Shown here: positions 38,446 to 48,381 of the stretch, in pieces
How the letters are laid out: the number at the start of each line of letters is the position of its first letter
Numbering within the stretch: the first letter of the stretch is position 1
DNA from: Colwellia sp. PAMC 21821
GTDB taxonomy: Bacteria; Pseudomonadota; Gammaproteobacteria; Enterobacterales; Alteromonadaceae
Reading direction: 5' to 3'
DNA: 64,000 nucleotides
Assembly (NCBI RefSeq): GCF_002077175.1
Contig: NZ_CP014943.1
Span: forward strand, 3,782,001 to 3,846,000
The notes under the pieces: generated by a model
The model's input: the letters and a program-made list of their open reading frames with translations, nothing else
Databases searched by the model: none
What the model was told of the DNA's origin: nothing
Translations under genes and position numbers: made by a program

Positions 38446-38468
38446 GCGACCTCAACAGGTCGCTTTTT
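38446..38468 (+). terminator. Terminator of accA
   Basis: Perfect 7-bp stem GCGACCT/AGGTCGC with CAAC loop, followed by five Ts. Confidence 0.92.
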
Positions 38469-38524
38469 ATTGTCTTTACTAACATAACCCTCGCAACAAC
38501 ACTTTTACCTAATATTTTGAACCT

Positions 38525-39901
38525 GTGAATATAATTGAATCAACGCTGGTGCAGTTTTTTAAAAGCACACCAGACAAAACTATTATTATTGCCTATAGCG
38601 GTGGCGTAGATTCACAAGTGCTATTGGTGGCATTGGCAAAATTAAAACAACAGGGGCAACTTCCTAACCCTGTTGTTGTTTGTCATGTTAATCACGGTTT
38701 AAGTCCTCATGCCGATACTTGGCAAGCTTTCGCTCAACAGCAGTGTGATAGTTTTGCGCTACCACTGATCACGCATAAACTACATTTAAAGAAACAAGCC
38801 CAACACAGCTTAGAAGCGATGGCACGTGATGCACGTTATCAAGTGTTAATTAAAGCAAGTGCGGAGCCAGCAATTATTGTGACGGGCCATCATCTTAATG
38901 ATCAAGCCGAAACATTTTTATTGGCATTAAAGCGTGGCGCAGGGGTTAAAGGTTTATCGGCAATGCTGGTAAGTTCGACATTAGCACAGCACACATTAGC
39001 TCGTCCGCTGTTAACCGTTTCACGTAACGATATAGTTGACTACGCAAATCAACAAAAGCTAAGCTGGATTGAAGATGAGTCTAATACTGATGAGCACTAT
39101 GATCGAAACTTTTTGCGTCATCAGATTTTACCTAAACTAAATGAACGTTGGCCAAGTATCAATAAGACCATTGCGCGCAGTGCAGAGCATTGTGTTGAAG
39201 CGCAACAATTACTTGATGAGTTAGCCCAGCAAGATTTAGCTGACTGTCAGCTTTCAGCTTGCAAGCTTTCGGTTGCGCATTTAAATAAGCTAAGCGAGCC
39301 ACGCCTTAAAAATCTTTTACGCTATTTTTTATCTAGTTATAATTTTTTAATGCCCACTCGTCAGCAGTTAGCACAAATATGCCAACAACTTAATGCTGAT
39401 GTTGATAAATCCCCCGTTATTCAACTCGCTAATTGTTGTTTTAGACGCTTTCAGGATAACTTGTACTTAACCCCTATTTATCAGGATATTACATCATGGC
39501 AACACAGCGTAGACTTGGGTTGCCAACCGGATAAAAGCCGGTTAACTGTTCAGCTTCCAGATCAGTTAGGCGTATTAAATTTCTCGATAAATTCAGCGCA
39601 AGTTACAACACAAAGTAATTGGCAAACTGCAATAAAGCAGCCCACTGCTAACCAACTAGTCAGCGTTAGGTTTTCTCATGATAATCCGACATGCTTACCG
39701 CAATATCGACAGCATTCACGGGCTTTAAAAAAGGTTTTACAAGAACTTGCTATTCCACCATGGCAACGAAAAAGGTTACCGTTTATATATTATGATGATG
39801 AATTAGTTGCCGCAGTAGGGCACTTTGTTTGTAAAGCTTTTTTAGCAAGTAGCTCTGAAATGGCGTTGATTGTTTCCTGGGACAGCGAACCGTCTTTTTA
39901 A
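38525..39901 (+). CDS. tilS: tRNA(Ile)-lysidine synthetase
   Basis: A 458-residue enzyme that ligates lysine to C34 of tRNA-Ile with CAU anticodon so that it reads AUA. The N-terminal ATP pyrophosphatase domain has the PP-loop SGGVDS (residues 25-30), HVNHGLSPHAD, TGHHLNDQAETFLLALKRGAG and WIEDESN. The C-terminal TilS-C domain contains KKVLQELAIPPWQRKRLPFIY. Start is GTG at 38525. A downstream lone position after accA is typical. Confidence 0.95.
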   Translation: MNIIESTLVQFFKSTPDKTIIIAYSGGVDSQVLLVALAKLKQQGQLPNPVVVCHVNHGLSPHADTWQAFAQQQCDSFALPLITHKLHLKKQAQHSLEAMARDARYQVLIKASAEPAIIVTGHHLNDQAETFLLALKRGAGVKGLSAMLVSSTLAQHTLARPLLTVSRNDIVDYANQQKLSWIEDESNTDEHYDRNFLRHQILPKLNERWPSINKTIARSAEHCVEAQQLLDELAQQDLADCQLSACKLSVAHLNKLSEPRLKNLLRYFLSSYNFLMPTRQQLAQICQQLNADVDKSPVIQLANCCFRRFQDNLYLTPIYQDITSWQHSVDLGCQPDKSRLTVQLPDQLGVLNFSINSAQVTTQSNWQTAIKQPTANQLVSVRFSHDNPTCLPQYRQHSRALKKVLQELAIPPWQRKRLPFIYYDDELVAAVGHFVCKAFLASSSEMALIVSWDSEPSF

Positions 39902-40008
39902 AGCAACCATACAACGAATATACTAGACAGTAACCGTAATAAAGTGGTAAAAAATCGGCTCGACACGTTAGCGTGATCATACGTACAACAACTCAAATAA
40001 GAAAAATT

Positions 40009-41232
40009 ATGACAACAGAAAATCATTCACTTTTTAGTAAGCTAAAATCTATTAACATTGTAAATCAAATTATCATTGCCATTATTTTTGGGATTTTTAT
40101 AGCACTTATTTCCCCAGATTTAGCGATGTCATTTTCCATATTAGGCAGCTTATTTGTCAATGCATTGAAAGCGGTTGCCCCTATTTTGGTTTTAGTATTA
40201 GTTGCTTCGTCTATTGCGAACCAAAAGCCTAATAGCGAAGCCAACTTAAAGCCTATTGTAGGCTTGTATTTAATCGGTACTATCAGTGCTGCATTAGTCG
40301 CAGTTGCCCTAAGTTTTATGTTTCCTGTACAACTTACATTAGATATTGTTGGCGCTAGTGCTAATCCGCCGCAAGGCTTAGGTGAAGTTTTAACAACGTT
40401 GGCATTTAAAATTGTTGATAACCCTTTTAACGCGGTTATTACCGGGAACTTTATTGGTATTTTAGCCTGGGGCTTAGGTTTAGGCTTTGCGCTGAAAAAG
40501 GGCAGTGATTCAACCAAAGTGATGGTGCATGATTTTGCCGAAGCTATTTCAAGCGTAGTAAAATTAGTTATTCGTTTTGCGCCACTAGGTATTATGGGCT
40601 TAGTCGCTAATACGGTAGCGACAACCGGCTTTGACACCTTAGGTGAGTTTAGCCATTTAGTGTTAGTACTTTTAGGCTCAATGCTTATTATTGCCCTGAT
40701 AGTAAATCCGCTAATCGTGTATTTTATTATGCGTAAAAACCCGTACCCATTAGTGTTAACCTGTTTAAAAGAATCAGGCATTACCGCGTTCTTTACCCGT
40801 AGTTCAGCCGCTAATATTCCAGTAAATATGGAGTTATGTGAAAAGCTTGATTTACATGAAGATACTTATTCGGTTTCTATCCCTTTAGGTGCCACTATCA
40901 ATATGGCTGGCGCGGCTATTACTATTACTGTTTTAACACTTGCCGCCGCGAACACTTTAAATATTGAAGTTGATTTTGCTACGGCTATTCTACTGAGTGT
41001 TATTGCAGCCGTATCAGCGTGTGGGGCTTCAGGTGTTGCCGGTGGTTCATTACTGCTTATTCCATTAGCTTGTGGCTTGTTTGGTATTAATACTGATATT
41101 GCAATGCAAGTAGTCGCGATAGGATTTATTATCGGTGTAATTCAAGACTCAGCAGAAACGGCATTAAATAGCTCGACAGATGTTGTTTTTACTGCCGCAG
41201 CGTCGCACCATATCACTAAAAATCTAGATTAA
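40009..41232 (+). CDS. sstT: Serine/threonine sodium symporter SstT
   Basis: A 407-residue inner-membrane transporter of the DAACS (dicarboxylate/amino acid:cation symporter) family, importing serine and threonine with sodium. Eight or so membrane segments and two re-entrant loops are apparent; signatures include [37 protein letters not shown] and [22 protein letters not shown] start at ATG 40009 (MTTENHSLF), matching the E. coli SstT start; a GTG at 39973 would add 12 residues. A large hairpin follows the stop codon. Confidence 0.92.
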   Translation: MTTENHSLFSKLKSINIVNQIIIAIIFGIFIALISPDLAMSFSILGSLFVNALKAVAPILVLVLVASSIANQKPNSEANLKPIVGLYLIGTISAALVAVALSFMFPVQLTLDIVGASANPPQGLGEVLTTLAFKIVDNPFNAVITGNFIGILAWGLGLGFALKKGSDSTKVMVHDFAEAISSVVKLVIRFAPLGIMGLVANTVATTGFDTLGEFSHLVLVLLGSMLIIALIVNPLIVYFIMRKNPYPLVLTCLKESGITAFFTRSSAANIPVNMELCEKLDLHEDTYSVSIPLGATINMAGAAITITVLTLAAANTLNIEVDFATAILLSVIAAVSACGASGVAGGSLLLIPLACGLFGINTDIAMQVVAIGFIIGVIQDSAETALNSSTDVVFTAAASHHITKNLD

Positions 41233-41244
41233 ATCCTGCTGACT

Positions 41245-41280
41245 AGCTTTGCTACTTTTACGTTTTAAAGTAGCAAAGCT
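41245..41280 (+). terminator. Hairpin after sstT
   Basis: Perfect 14-bp stem AGCTTTGCTACTTT/AAAGTAGCAAAGCT with an 8-nt loop. It begins 12 nt after the sstT stop. No T-run follows, so termination is plausible but not certain. Confidence 0.6.
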
Positions 41281-41422
41281 TGTGTATACCTTTAAAAATC
41301 TTATTAAAATCCCTTCATTAGATAAATTGCCATTGGCATTAATTTCCCTGCGTTAATAATCTGCACTTTTTAAATCGGTAAATTAAGAGCATAATAGCGA
41401 AAAAATTTAGGGAGAACCTTTT

Positions 41423-41992
41423 ATGCCAACAGAAAATGCTTTGAAAGCACGCAGCAATAATAGCTGTGAACTATGTACTTCACCTGCCAACTTATCGGTA
41501 TTTCCAGTACCACCAACTAGTGACTTAAGTGCTCAACAAAGTATTTATTTGTGTGATATATGTTTAGGGCAGGTTGAAGGCAATGCGGAACTTGATATTA
41601 ATCATATGCGTTGTTTAACTGACGCCATGTGGAACCAAGAGCCAGCAGTACAAGTAATGGCTTATCGTATGTTGCATAAATTGTCAGCTGAAAGCTGGGC
41701 GCAAGATGCCTTAGATATGATTTATCTAGAAGATGCTGTTAAAACTTGGGCTGAGCAGGGCATAGCAGCCGCAGAACGAGAAGGGCCAACACGCGATAGC
41801 AATGGCGCTGATTTGCAAGATGGCGATAATGTCACCCTGATTAAAGATCTAAAAGTTAAAGGCGCTAATTTTACCGCTAAGCAAGGCACTATGGTTCGCG
41901 GTATCAGCTTAACGGATAACCCAGAGCATATTGAAGGTAAAGTAAATGGTACGCGTATCGTGCTAGTTGCGAGCTATTTAAAGAAAGCGTAA
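41423..41992 (+). CDS. PhnA/YjdM domain zinc-ribbon protein
   Basis: A 189-residue protein. The N-terminal zinc ribbon has CELC and, after about 30 residues, CDIC. The C-terminal PhnA/YjdM domain is an SH3-like barrel: LQDGDNVTLIKDLKVKGANF followed by TAKQGTMVRGISL and IVLVASYLKKA. Despite the historical name, this family is not linked to phosphonate breakdown by evidence I know of, and its function is unknown. The central part (DAMWNQEPAVQVMAYRMLHKL) makes it longer than E. coli YjdM (111). GGGAGAA precedes the start. Confidence 0.82.
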   Translation: MPTENALKARSNNSCELCTSPANLSVFPVPPTSDLSAQQSIYLCDICLGQVEGNAELDINHMRCLTDAMWNQEPAVQVMAYRMLHKLSAESWAQDALDMIYLEDAVKTWAEQGIAAAEREGPTRDSNGADLQDGDNVTLIKDLKVKGANFTAKQGTMVRGISLTDNPEHIEGKVNGTRIVLVASYLKKA

Positions 41993-42056
41993 ACCTAAGC
42001 CTGAATAATTAATATCTTAAGCGCTAAGCTTTTAAAACCTAGATAACCAAAATCTT

Positions 42057-42098
42057 AAAAAAAGCACTAACAGCGCTATCGCTGGATAGTGCTTTTTT
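42057..42098. terminator. Bidirectional terminator between convergent genes
   Basis: AAAAAAAGCACTA pairs with TAGTGCTTTTTT, with a nested CAGCG/CGCTG stem inside the loop. It serves the PhnA-type gene on the plus strand and the methyltransferase-like gene on the minus strand. Confidence 0.85.
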
Positions 42099-42153
42099 GT
42101 TTAGTGCTTTTGTTTACGGCTTTTTTTAGGAACAATAAAATAACAGCTAAGGG

Positions 42154-42618
42154 TTATAGCCAACGTCGAACACTGTTTTTATAGTTAGTGTAATCTTGGC
42201 CAAAAAGCTTAGTTAGCATGCGCTCTTCTGGTGTAATTTGATATTTTCCTATATACCAAATAAAAAGCCCACAAATAAGAAACGTTAAAAGGTTTGTAAG
42301 ATAACAAGCATAAGCCAGTAATGCTAAAAGCATCGCCAAATACATTGGGTTTCTAGAATATTGATATATACCGCTATCAACCACCTGAGATGATGTTTCG
42401 GGTTTACTCGGATTGACCGTTGTTTGATGTTTTCGGAAGCTATAAATGGCAAGAAAGCCGATTAATATCGCAATAAAGACTAATAGCGTTACCAACGTTA
42501 AGTTGATGTTTGGATTAATAATATCGCTGTAGTTTAGCGTCGGTAAAAAGCCTTGTACTAGTGCCATTAATATCATGGCAATGACCACTTGCACAATAGG
42601 GATTACTTTTAGCTCCAT
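42154..42618 (-). CDS. Isoprenylcysteine methyltransferase-like (ICMT/PEMT) membrane protein
   Basis: A 154-residue protein with about four membrane helices. The C-terminal half carries GIYQYSRNPMYLAMLLALLAYA followed by EERMLTKLFGQDYTNYKNSVRRWL, the hallmark of the isoprenylcysteine carboxyl methyltransferase/phospholipid methyltransferase superfamily, which uses S-adenosylmethionine at the membrane. The substrate in bacteria is unknown. I take the ATG at 42618, with AAGGA six bases upstream. Longer frames begin before a plausible ribosome binding site. Confidence 0.8.
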   Translation of the reverse strand: MELKVIPIVQVVIAMILMALVQGFLPTLNYSDIINPNINLTLVTLLVFIAILIGFLAIYSFRKHQTTVNPSKPETSSQVVDSGIYQYSRNPMYLAMLLALLAYACYLTNLLTFLICGLFIWYIGKYQITPEERMLTKLFGQDYTNYKNSVRRWL

Positions 42619-42695
42619 TCTCATTCCTTGTGGGGGTTTAAAGCCTTGGAGCACTATAATGCTCCGATGAAGCTTTATTTGAAAGCAGATAAAAT

Positions 42696-42729
42696 ACAAA
42701 CGCCAAAGGCTTATGCGTTTGGCGTTTGT
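42696..42729 (-). terminator. Terminator of the DUF885 gene
   Basis: Perfect 12-bp stem ACAAACGCCAAA/TTTGGCGTTTGT with a 10-base loop, about 70 nt past the DUF885 stop on the minus strand. A second smaller hairpin GGAGCA/TGCTCC lies at 42648-42665, near the start of the next gene. Confidence 0.75.
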
Positions 42730-42800
42730 AAAGTTTATTATATTTTATACCTTATCTGATGATAAAATTAACAAATAATAGTATTGAGTGCTGAATAGTT

Positions 42801-44657
42801 TTAGCTATTATCCGCGATATAGTCATTAACCATATCTTCAAGCACGTTAAGTGGTACGGCACCATTTGTTAGTACAACATCATGGAACTCGCGAATATCA
42901 AATTTGTCGCCTAATTGTTGCTTTGCTTTTGCTCGTAGCTCAACAATTTTCAACATACCAATTTTATAAGCAGTTGCTTGTGATGGCATAACGACATGGC
43001 GCTCGACCATTTTTATCGCATCTGATTCGGCATTAGGTGTGTTACTGACGTAATATTCGATACCTTGGGCACGGTCCCATTTTTTATTGTGAATACCCGT
43101 ATCAACCACTAAGCGACAAGCTCGCCATAATTCCATCGCTAAACGACCAAAGTCAGAATATGGGTCTTGATAAAAGCCAATCTCTTTCGGGATCATCTCT
43201 GAATATAAACCCCAACCTTCGCTGTAAGCTGTGTAACCACCAAATTTTCTGAACTTTGGAATGCCTTCTAGCTCTTGTTTCAGTGCTATTTGCATATGAT
43301 GTCCAGGAATCCCCTCATGGTAAGCTAAAGCTTCCATTTGGTATGTCGGCATGGCTTCCATGTCATAAAGATTCGCGTAGTATATGCCTGGGCGTGAGCC
43401 ATCAGGTGCCGGTTGTTGATAAAATGCTTTACCCGCAGATTTCTCTCTAAACGCTTCTACTTTTTTAACTTTTAAATCTGCTTTAGGTTTGGTAATAAAT
43501 AGCTGATCCAATTCACCTTTCATGGTGTTAATTAATGCTGTTGCTTCAGTTAAATAACGCTGACGTCCGGCTTCATCTCCGGCATAATAAAACTGTGGGT
43601 CGTGTCGCATAAATTGGAAAAACTCATTCAACGAGCCTTTAAACCCTACTTTTTTCATGATTACGCGCATTTCATCGTGTATACGAGCGACTTCATCTAA
43701 GCCAATTTTATGAATTTCATCAGCAGTTAAATTAGTGGTGGTCGTGCGAGTTAAAGCATTGTTATAAAATTTATCACCGTTTGGAAACTTCCACGCGCCA
43801 TCAGTCGTGTCTGCTTGTTTTTCAAGCTCAGTTAAATAACGGACTAATTGCTGATAACCCGCTTTAAATTCAGAGGTTAAAGCCATTGATAATTCGGCGG
43901 TTAACGATTCTTTTTCTGTTTCAGCAATATCTAATTCTGCTATCTTTTTTGTAAAATCAGCATACAAGGTACTTTCTTCACCGTTATCAAAAGGCGCGCC
44001 AATCGTTAAGTTTTTAGAATCTCGGATCACATGACCAAAAACAAATTTTGGGGCGATAATGCCTTTATCTGCTCTTATTTTAAGTTGCTCTATTAATTGT
44101 TCAAGCAAGACTTTTGAGTTTTTTACGCGAGCAATATAGTCATGAGCTTGCTTAGTATCTTTAATACTGTGTTGGTTGATCAATAACGCTGGTATTTGAG
44201 AATGTACCCCAAACATTTGGTTAACTGGGTAGTTATGATGGCGCCAAGGGTAGTCAGCAATTTGTTGTTCTAATTTTTGTGATAAAAGCTCGTAACTTAA
44301 CGTTGTTTGCTTATCAAGATTGTTAAGGTTTATAACTTGTATACGTTGTAGTGCTTGTTTTGCAAAAGCCAATTCCTTCGCACTGTTTTCCTCTGAAAGG
44401 TTTTGCCACTTATCATAGTCAGTTTTGATGCCAAGATAGGTTTGTCTGACAGGGTTACGATTAACACCTTCCATAAAAATAGTGTCAAATAGCTCATTTG
44501 CTGCTTGAGAAGCGCTAACTGTGAGATCAGTTTTTGCTAATGCAGATGGCATTGCAAGTGCATTATTGCCTTTAGCTATTTGTGTCGTCTCATTACTGCA
44601 AGCAACAGATAATACCGCGGTAATTGAGATAACAATGAGTGATTTATTGAAGGTCAT
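42801..44657 (-). CDS. DUF885 family lipoprotein, probable metallopeptidase
   Basis: A 618-residue protein with a lipoprotein signal (VISITAVLSVACSNE; the Cys is about residue 20). The body matches DUF885: RQTYLGI near the N-terminus, DGSRPGIYYANLYDM, the zinc-like motif YHEGIPGHHMQIAL, then YSEGWGLYSE and RACRLVVDTGIH. HEGxPGHH with a downstream Glu resembles gluzincin peptidases, so it is probably a periplasmic or outer-membrane peptidase. The substrate is unknown. It is transcribed alone and divergently from an acetyltransferase gene. Confidence 0.85.
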   Translation of the reverse strand: MTFNKSLIVISITAVLSVACSNETTQIAKGNNALAMPSALAKTDLTVSASQAANELFDTIFMEGVNRNPVRQTYLGIKTDYDKWQNLSEENSAKELAFAKQALQRIQVINLNNLDKQTTLSYELLSQKLEQQIADYPWRHHNYPVNQMFGVHSQIPALLINQHSIKDTKQAHDYIARVKNSKVLLEQLIEQLKIRADKGIIAPKFVFGHVIRDSKNLTIGAPFDNGEESTLYADFTKKIAELDIAETEKESLTAELSMALTSEFKAGYQQLVRYLTELEKQADTTDGAWKFPNGDKFYNNALTRTTTTNLTADEIHKIGLDEVARIHDEMRVIMKKVGFKGSLNEFFQFMRHDPQFYYAGDEAGRQRYLTEATALINTMKGELDQLFITKPKADLKVKKVEAFREKSAGKAFYQQPAPDGSRPGIYYANLYDMEAMPTYQMEALAYHEGIPGHHMQIALKQELEGIPKFRKFGGYTAYSEGWGLYSEMIPKEIGFYQDPYSDFGRLAMELWRACRLVVDTGIHNKKWDRAQGIEYYVSNTPNAESDAIKMVERHVVMPSQATAYKIGMLKIVELRAKAKQQLGDKFDIREFHDVVLTNGAVPLNVLEDMVNDYIADNS

Positions 44658-44851
44658 GATGATTTCCTATTTTAATTTATAAGCTATATTGCCGTTATCT
44701 TGCGCTGACGATCAAGCATGCAGCGTTCAGTGGTATCTTTTTTGCGATAGCTTTCCAGAACTGTTGTTTATTTGCGGTGATCTATTTAGGGTTTACCTCA
44801 TATATCAACTTGCTATAGTAGTATCATTAATGGATAAATTATTCGCGTTCA

Positions 44852-45343
44852 ATGTCATCAATAAACAAAGTGCTGGAAAGTAAAAGTGTTAGTGAAAAGC
44901 GTGCCGCGATTATTAGTTTTCGACGGGCAATAGCAAACGATAGAGCTTTTCTTTTAACATTACGAAAAACATCGATGAATGCGCATTTAAAAGCGGCTGG
45001 AATTTATATCGATGATCATTCGCATATGCAACGCATTGATGAATTTTTTTCTGATTCGAACATTATTTTATACCAAAACAAAACCATTGGATTACTTAAG
45101 CTAGGCTTATTTTCCGATAAAATTCATATACGTCAATTCCAGTTAATACCTCAATACCAAGGCCTAGGTATTGGCAGTCGAGTGCTTGGGTTAGTGAAGC
45201 GTAAAGCTCAAGAAAAAAAGCTCGATATTACCTTAAATGTGCTGTTAAATAATCCAGCCAAAGAATTATATTTACGTCACGACTTTGTGGTTATTGATAG
45301 CAACGAACTTGAGTTTCAAATGCGCTGGCAGTGGGTGGGATAA
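44852..45343 (+). CDS. GNAT family N-acetyltransferase
   Basis: A 163-residue acetyltransferase with the acetyl-CoA motif QLIPQYQGLGIGSRVLGLVKRKA, where QGLGIG is the Q-x-x-G-x-G turn, and the C-terminal NNPAKELYLRHDFVVI typical of the family. The N-terminal stretch IISFRRAIANDRAFLLTLRKTSM matches the usual first strand and helix. The substrate is not predictable. The exact start is uncertain since no strong ribosome binding site precedes the ATG at 44852. It ends facing the M28 peptidase gene across a bidirectional terminator. Confidence 0.75.
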   Translation: MSSINKVLESKSVSEKRAAIISFRRAIANDRAFLLTLRKTSMNAHLKAAGIYIDDHSHMQRIDEFFSDSNIILYQNKTIGLLKLGLFSDKIHIRQFQLIPQYQGLGIGSRVLGLVKRKAQEKKLDITLNVLLNNPAKELYLRHDFVVIDSNELEFQMRWQWVG

Positions 45344-45373
45344 TTGTTGAATGCTAGACGGATTAGCAAAAAT

Positions 45374-45405
45374 CTAGCGCAGGGTTAATCTTGCGCTAGC
45401 TTTTT
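45374..45405. terminator. Bidirectional terminator between convergent genes
   Basis: Perfect 8-bp stem CTAGCGCA/TGCGCTAG with T-runs on both sides in the respective strands (CTTTTTA on plus, ATTTTTG on minus). Confidence 0.85.
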
Positions 45406-45462
45406 ATTTGGTTAGCAATTTAAGCTGATGTAAAGCTTATAACAGCTTTGAAGTTGTATACT

Positions 45463-46815
45463 TTAGTAAATTTTACCATTAGAACGCACTTGTGCTTTAT
45501 CAATACGCGTGGGTGTTACTGAACCGTCTACTAGCGCTTGTGTCGCTGTAGCTAATGTTTCAATTACCTTATGCATTGACGATAAATCTAAACTGCTAAT
45601 GTCGTCAGTTACCTTGTGGTAATGTTGGTCTTTATCAAGTTGAGTGCTACTAAAACTGTGAGCGGGAACGCCTAAACGCGCTAAAGTTGCATTGTCTGAA
45701 CGATAAAAAAGTCCTTGCTCTGGGTAAGGGTCTTGATAAATTTTTGTGTTAAGCGCAACAAGTTTATCATTCAAAAGCGTGCCTAAATTAGAGCGTTCCA
45801 TACCGGTCATCCAAAGGGTGCCGGCACCAAACTTTGATGGTTTACCTATCATTTCAATATTAATCATGGCGACTACGTTATCGGGATTGAGTTGCTGTGA
45901 AAAATACTTAGAGCCAAAGCCACCAATTTCTTCTGCAGTAAATGCGCTAAACATTAACGTGCGTTTGTTATTGCCTTTTTCTGCGTAATATTGCGCTAAA
46001 TTTAATACTGCAGTTGTGCCCGAGGCATCATCATCAGCACCATTATAAATTTGGCTACCATCTTCTGTTAACCCTAAATGATCATAGTGTGATGAGTATA
46101 AAACAATTTCTTTTGCGTTTTGTTTGCCAGGTAAAATACCAACAACATTGGTTAGCGACTGTTGAGTGATTTTTGCACTGGCATTGATCGCATAGTTTTC
46201 GATCTTATCATCGTCACTTAACACTAAAACAAGTGCACCAGGATGTTCAAGTGACAGCTTAGTTAAACCACGGTTAAAGTAATCTTGATAAGCTTTAAAT
46301 GATTTAGCGTGCGTATGATGGATAACCACAATATGTTGACCACCTTGTTGATTTAACTCACTTAAGGTTTTTCTCATATCATCATCTTTGCCAACAATCT
46401 GTACTTGAGCATTGATGTTTTGCCAATTTATTTTTTCTATCGTAGTCGCTATAGCAACATTTTCACTGCTGATACTTTTATTATTGAGTACAACATTCAG
46501 TGCTTGAGGTTGAATGTTGTGTACCGTAAAAGATTGCAGGAAGCTTTTATTATTAAGGGGTTTTAGACCAATGTCTTTAAAGCGCTTGGCAATATAGTTT
46601 GCCGCTTGGTCAATCTCAGGACTAAAGCTTGCACGGCCTTTTAAATCGTCTGACGCTAAATAGGTAATATCTTTAATAACTTGTTTTGACGATATTATTT
46701 CAGCAACGCTACAAAACGAGCTAGTAATAACGATCGCCGCTAATACAGTTTTGATTTTTAAGCTAAGGTTTTTTCGTGCATTGGGGTTAAATGTTATTAT
46801 CATAGTTTTAGGCAT
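45463..46815 (-). CDS. M28 family zinc metallopeptidase, exported
   Basis: A 450-residue exported aminopeptidase-like enzyme. A hydrophobic signal (KTVLAAIVITSSFCSVAE) follows a short basic N-terminus. The M28 core has the metal ligands in SSHYDHLG (His), GADDDASGTTAVL (bridging Asp), SAFTAEEIGGFGS (general base and ligand Glu) and a final PAHSFSS (His). A PA-like domain of about 100 residues appears inserted before the core. Such enzymes cut N-terminal residues from peptides in the periplasm or medium. Two in-frame ATGs (46815 and 46803) are possible starts. Confidence 0.88.
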   Translation of the reverse strand: MPKTMIITFNPNARKNLSLKIKTVLAAIVITSSFCSVAEIISSKQVIKDITYLASDDLKGRASFSPEIDQAANYIAKRFKDIGLKPLNNKSFLQSFTVHNIQPQALNVVLNNKSISSENVAIATTIEKINWQNINAQVQIVGKDDDMRKTLSELNQQGGQHIVVIHHTHAKSFKAYQDYFNRGLTKLSLEHPGALVLVLSDDDKIENYAINASAKITQQSLTNVVGILPGKQNAKEIVLYSSHYDHLGLTEDGSQIYNGADDDASGTTAVLNLAQYYAEKGNNKRTLMFSAFTAEEIGGFGSKYFSQQLNPDNVVAMINIEMIGKPSKFGAGTLWMTGMERSNLGTLLNDKLVALNTKIYQDPYPEQGLFYRSDNATLARLGVPAHSFSSTQLDKDQHYHKVTDDISSLDLSSMHKVIETLATATQALVDGSVTPTRIDKAQVRSNGKIY

Positions 46816-46933
46816 TGCTCAGCATAAGTTGTATCTAGACGTTTACTATCGAAGAACTACTAACATAAATCAAATAGTTTAAGATTATGGGGTATTCAGT
46901 AGATAAGCACTCATTAATATAAATAGCTTAAAT

Positions 46934-47467
46934 TTACTTTAACTTATCAAGTTCAATCAATAATGACTCTTCACCACTTGTCAGCCAAACTTGCCCGTCT
47001 TGGATACTCACTTGAAATTCCATTGAGCGATCGGCTAGTAATTCTAACGCTTGTGAAGTTTCTTCACTGAAACGCTCAATTGAGAGTTTATTAAATTGAT
47101 TTAGTTTACTTTTAGATTGCTGCCACCAAGTATCTACACTCGTGCCAAAGCAATATAATTTTACTTCTTGTGCGCGATTACAGGCTTTTTTAAGGCGCTT
47201 TTCATCAAGCTGGCCAAGTTCAATCCATAGCTCGATCACGTCACTATAATTTACTCGCCAAATTGCAGCTTCATCTTCGTCACTCACACCTTTGCCAAAT
47301 TGCAGATTTTCACTGGCGTTTAGCACATAAGCGATGAGTCTTATCATCATGCGACGATCATTCTCAGAAGGGTGCTGAGCTATGGTTAATTGAATGGTGT
47401 CATAATAGTTACGATCCATATCAGATAAATGGATTGTCGCTTTATTGATGGTTGATTTTAAGGCCAT
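46934..47467 (-). CDS. yaeQ: YaeQ family protein
   Basis: A 177-residue protein matching YaeQ along its length: MALKSTINKATIHLSDMDR, ENDRRMMIRLIAYVLNASE, FGKGVSDEDEAAIWR and a C-terminal WLTSGEESLLIELDKL. The fold is related to the PD-(D/E)XK nuclease superfamily. E. coli YaeQ was once proposed to affect transcription elongation, but its role remains unclear. It lies downstream of nth in the same direction with a gap of about 205 bp, so it is probably a separate unit. Confidence 0.9.
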   Translation of the reverse strand: MALKSTINKATIHLSDMDRNYYDTIQLTIAQHPSENDRRMMIRLIAYVLNASENLQFGKGVSDEDEAAIWRVNYSDVIELWIELGQLDEKRLKKACNRAQEVKLYCFGTSVDTWWQQSKSKLNQFNKLSIERFSEETSQALELLADRSMEFQVSIQDGQVWLTSGEESLLIELDKLK

Positions 47468-47672
47468 GAAAGTTCTGAGTAATATTTTGAGTAATTAATT
47501 CAGTATATTAACGTGTATTAAGCGTGCGTGATAGCTACTTATCATAAATTAAAGTAACAGAAGGAGCTTGATAAGCGTAATATGCGCTTATTTGTAAGCT
47601 CAGGTAAGCGCCATCCTTGCTATATATGTGTAGCGTAGAAAATATTGAGAATATAAGCCATTAGGTTACTGT

Positions 47673-48335
47673 TTAGTCTTCAGTCTTATCTTTGAACCCA
47701 CATAAATCTTCGATAATACAAGATCCACAACGAGGTTTTCTAGCTATGCAAGTGTAGCGACCATGTAGAATTAACCAATGATGTAAATTAAAAAAGAACT
47801 CTGTTTTTCGTGGCGTGTGTTTGACAATATTCTGTTCAGTTTCTTCTACTGTTTTACCTTTGGCGTAACCTGTGCGATTAGCGACTCGCTGGATATGTGT
47901 ATCTACGGCTATAAAGTATTTACCTTCATTGTCTTTTAGCCAGCCAAACGCGGTATTTAATACTACATTAGCGGTTTTTCTGCCCACACCGGGTAGGGCT
48001 TCAAGTGCGGCTCGGTTTTGTGGTACTTCACCGCCATGTAAATCAATTAACATTTGGCAAGTTTTAAGCGTATTTACCGCCTTGGTATTAAATAAACCAA
48101 TGGTTTTAATATACGACTTTAAGCCATCTAGACCAAGGTCAAGTAGTGCTTGTGGTGTATTTGCTATCGGGTAAAGTTTATCTGTGGCTTTATTGACACT
48201 TACATCGGTCGCTTGAGCCGATAATAAAACAGCAATTAATAACTCAAATGGGCTTGAAAAATTAAGCTCGGTAGTCGGATTTGGATCGTTGTCCCTTAAT
48301 CGAGATAGCATCTCTATTCGTTTTTCTTTATTCAT
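47673..48335 (-). CDS. nth: Endonuclease III
   Basis: A 220-residue DNA glycosylase/AP lyase that removes oxidised pyrimidines. The helix-hairpin-helix LPGVGRKTA contains catalytic Lys120, and Asp145 lies in AVDTHIQR. The [4Fe-4S] cluster uses Cys196, Cys203, Cys206 and Cys212 (C-x6-C-x2-C-x5-C). It is the last gene of the rsxABCDGE-nth operon, 46 nt after rsxE, an arrangement conserved from E. coli, and plausibly useful for an Fe-S enzyme next to a ferredoxin-linked electron-transfer complex. Confidence 0.97.
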   Translation of the reverse strand: MNKEKRIEMLSRLRDNDPNPTTELNFSSPFELLIAVLLSAQATDVSVNKATDKLYPIANTPQALLDLGLDGLKSYIKTIGLFNTKAVNTLKTCQMLIDLHGGEVPQNRAALEALPGVGRKTANVVLNTAFGWLKDNEGKYFIAVDTHIQRVANRTGYAKGKTVEETEQNIVKHTPRKTEFFFNLHHWLILHGRYTCIARKPRCGSCIIEDLCGFKDKTED

Positions 48336-48381
48336 CAGACTTATACTTCACTATTTTCAGACTTAACTTAAATACGCTAGT

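Noticed and set aside
40065..40781. 238-codon minus-strand ORF inside sstT
   Set aside because: Antisense shadow of a membrane-protein gene; composition (Lys/Pro/Thr-rich) is typical of the reverse frame of hydrophobic codons.
44689..44883. 64-codon plus-strand ORF upstream of the acetyltransferase
   Set aside because: No homology by eye, Cys-rich random-looking sequence, overlaps the start of the acetyltransferase gene; probably chance.
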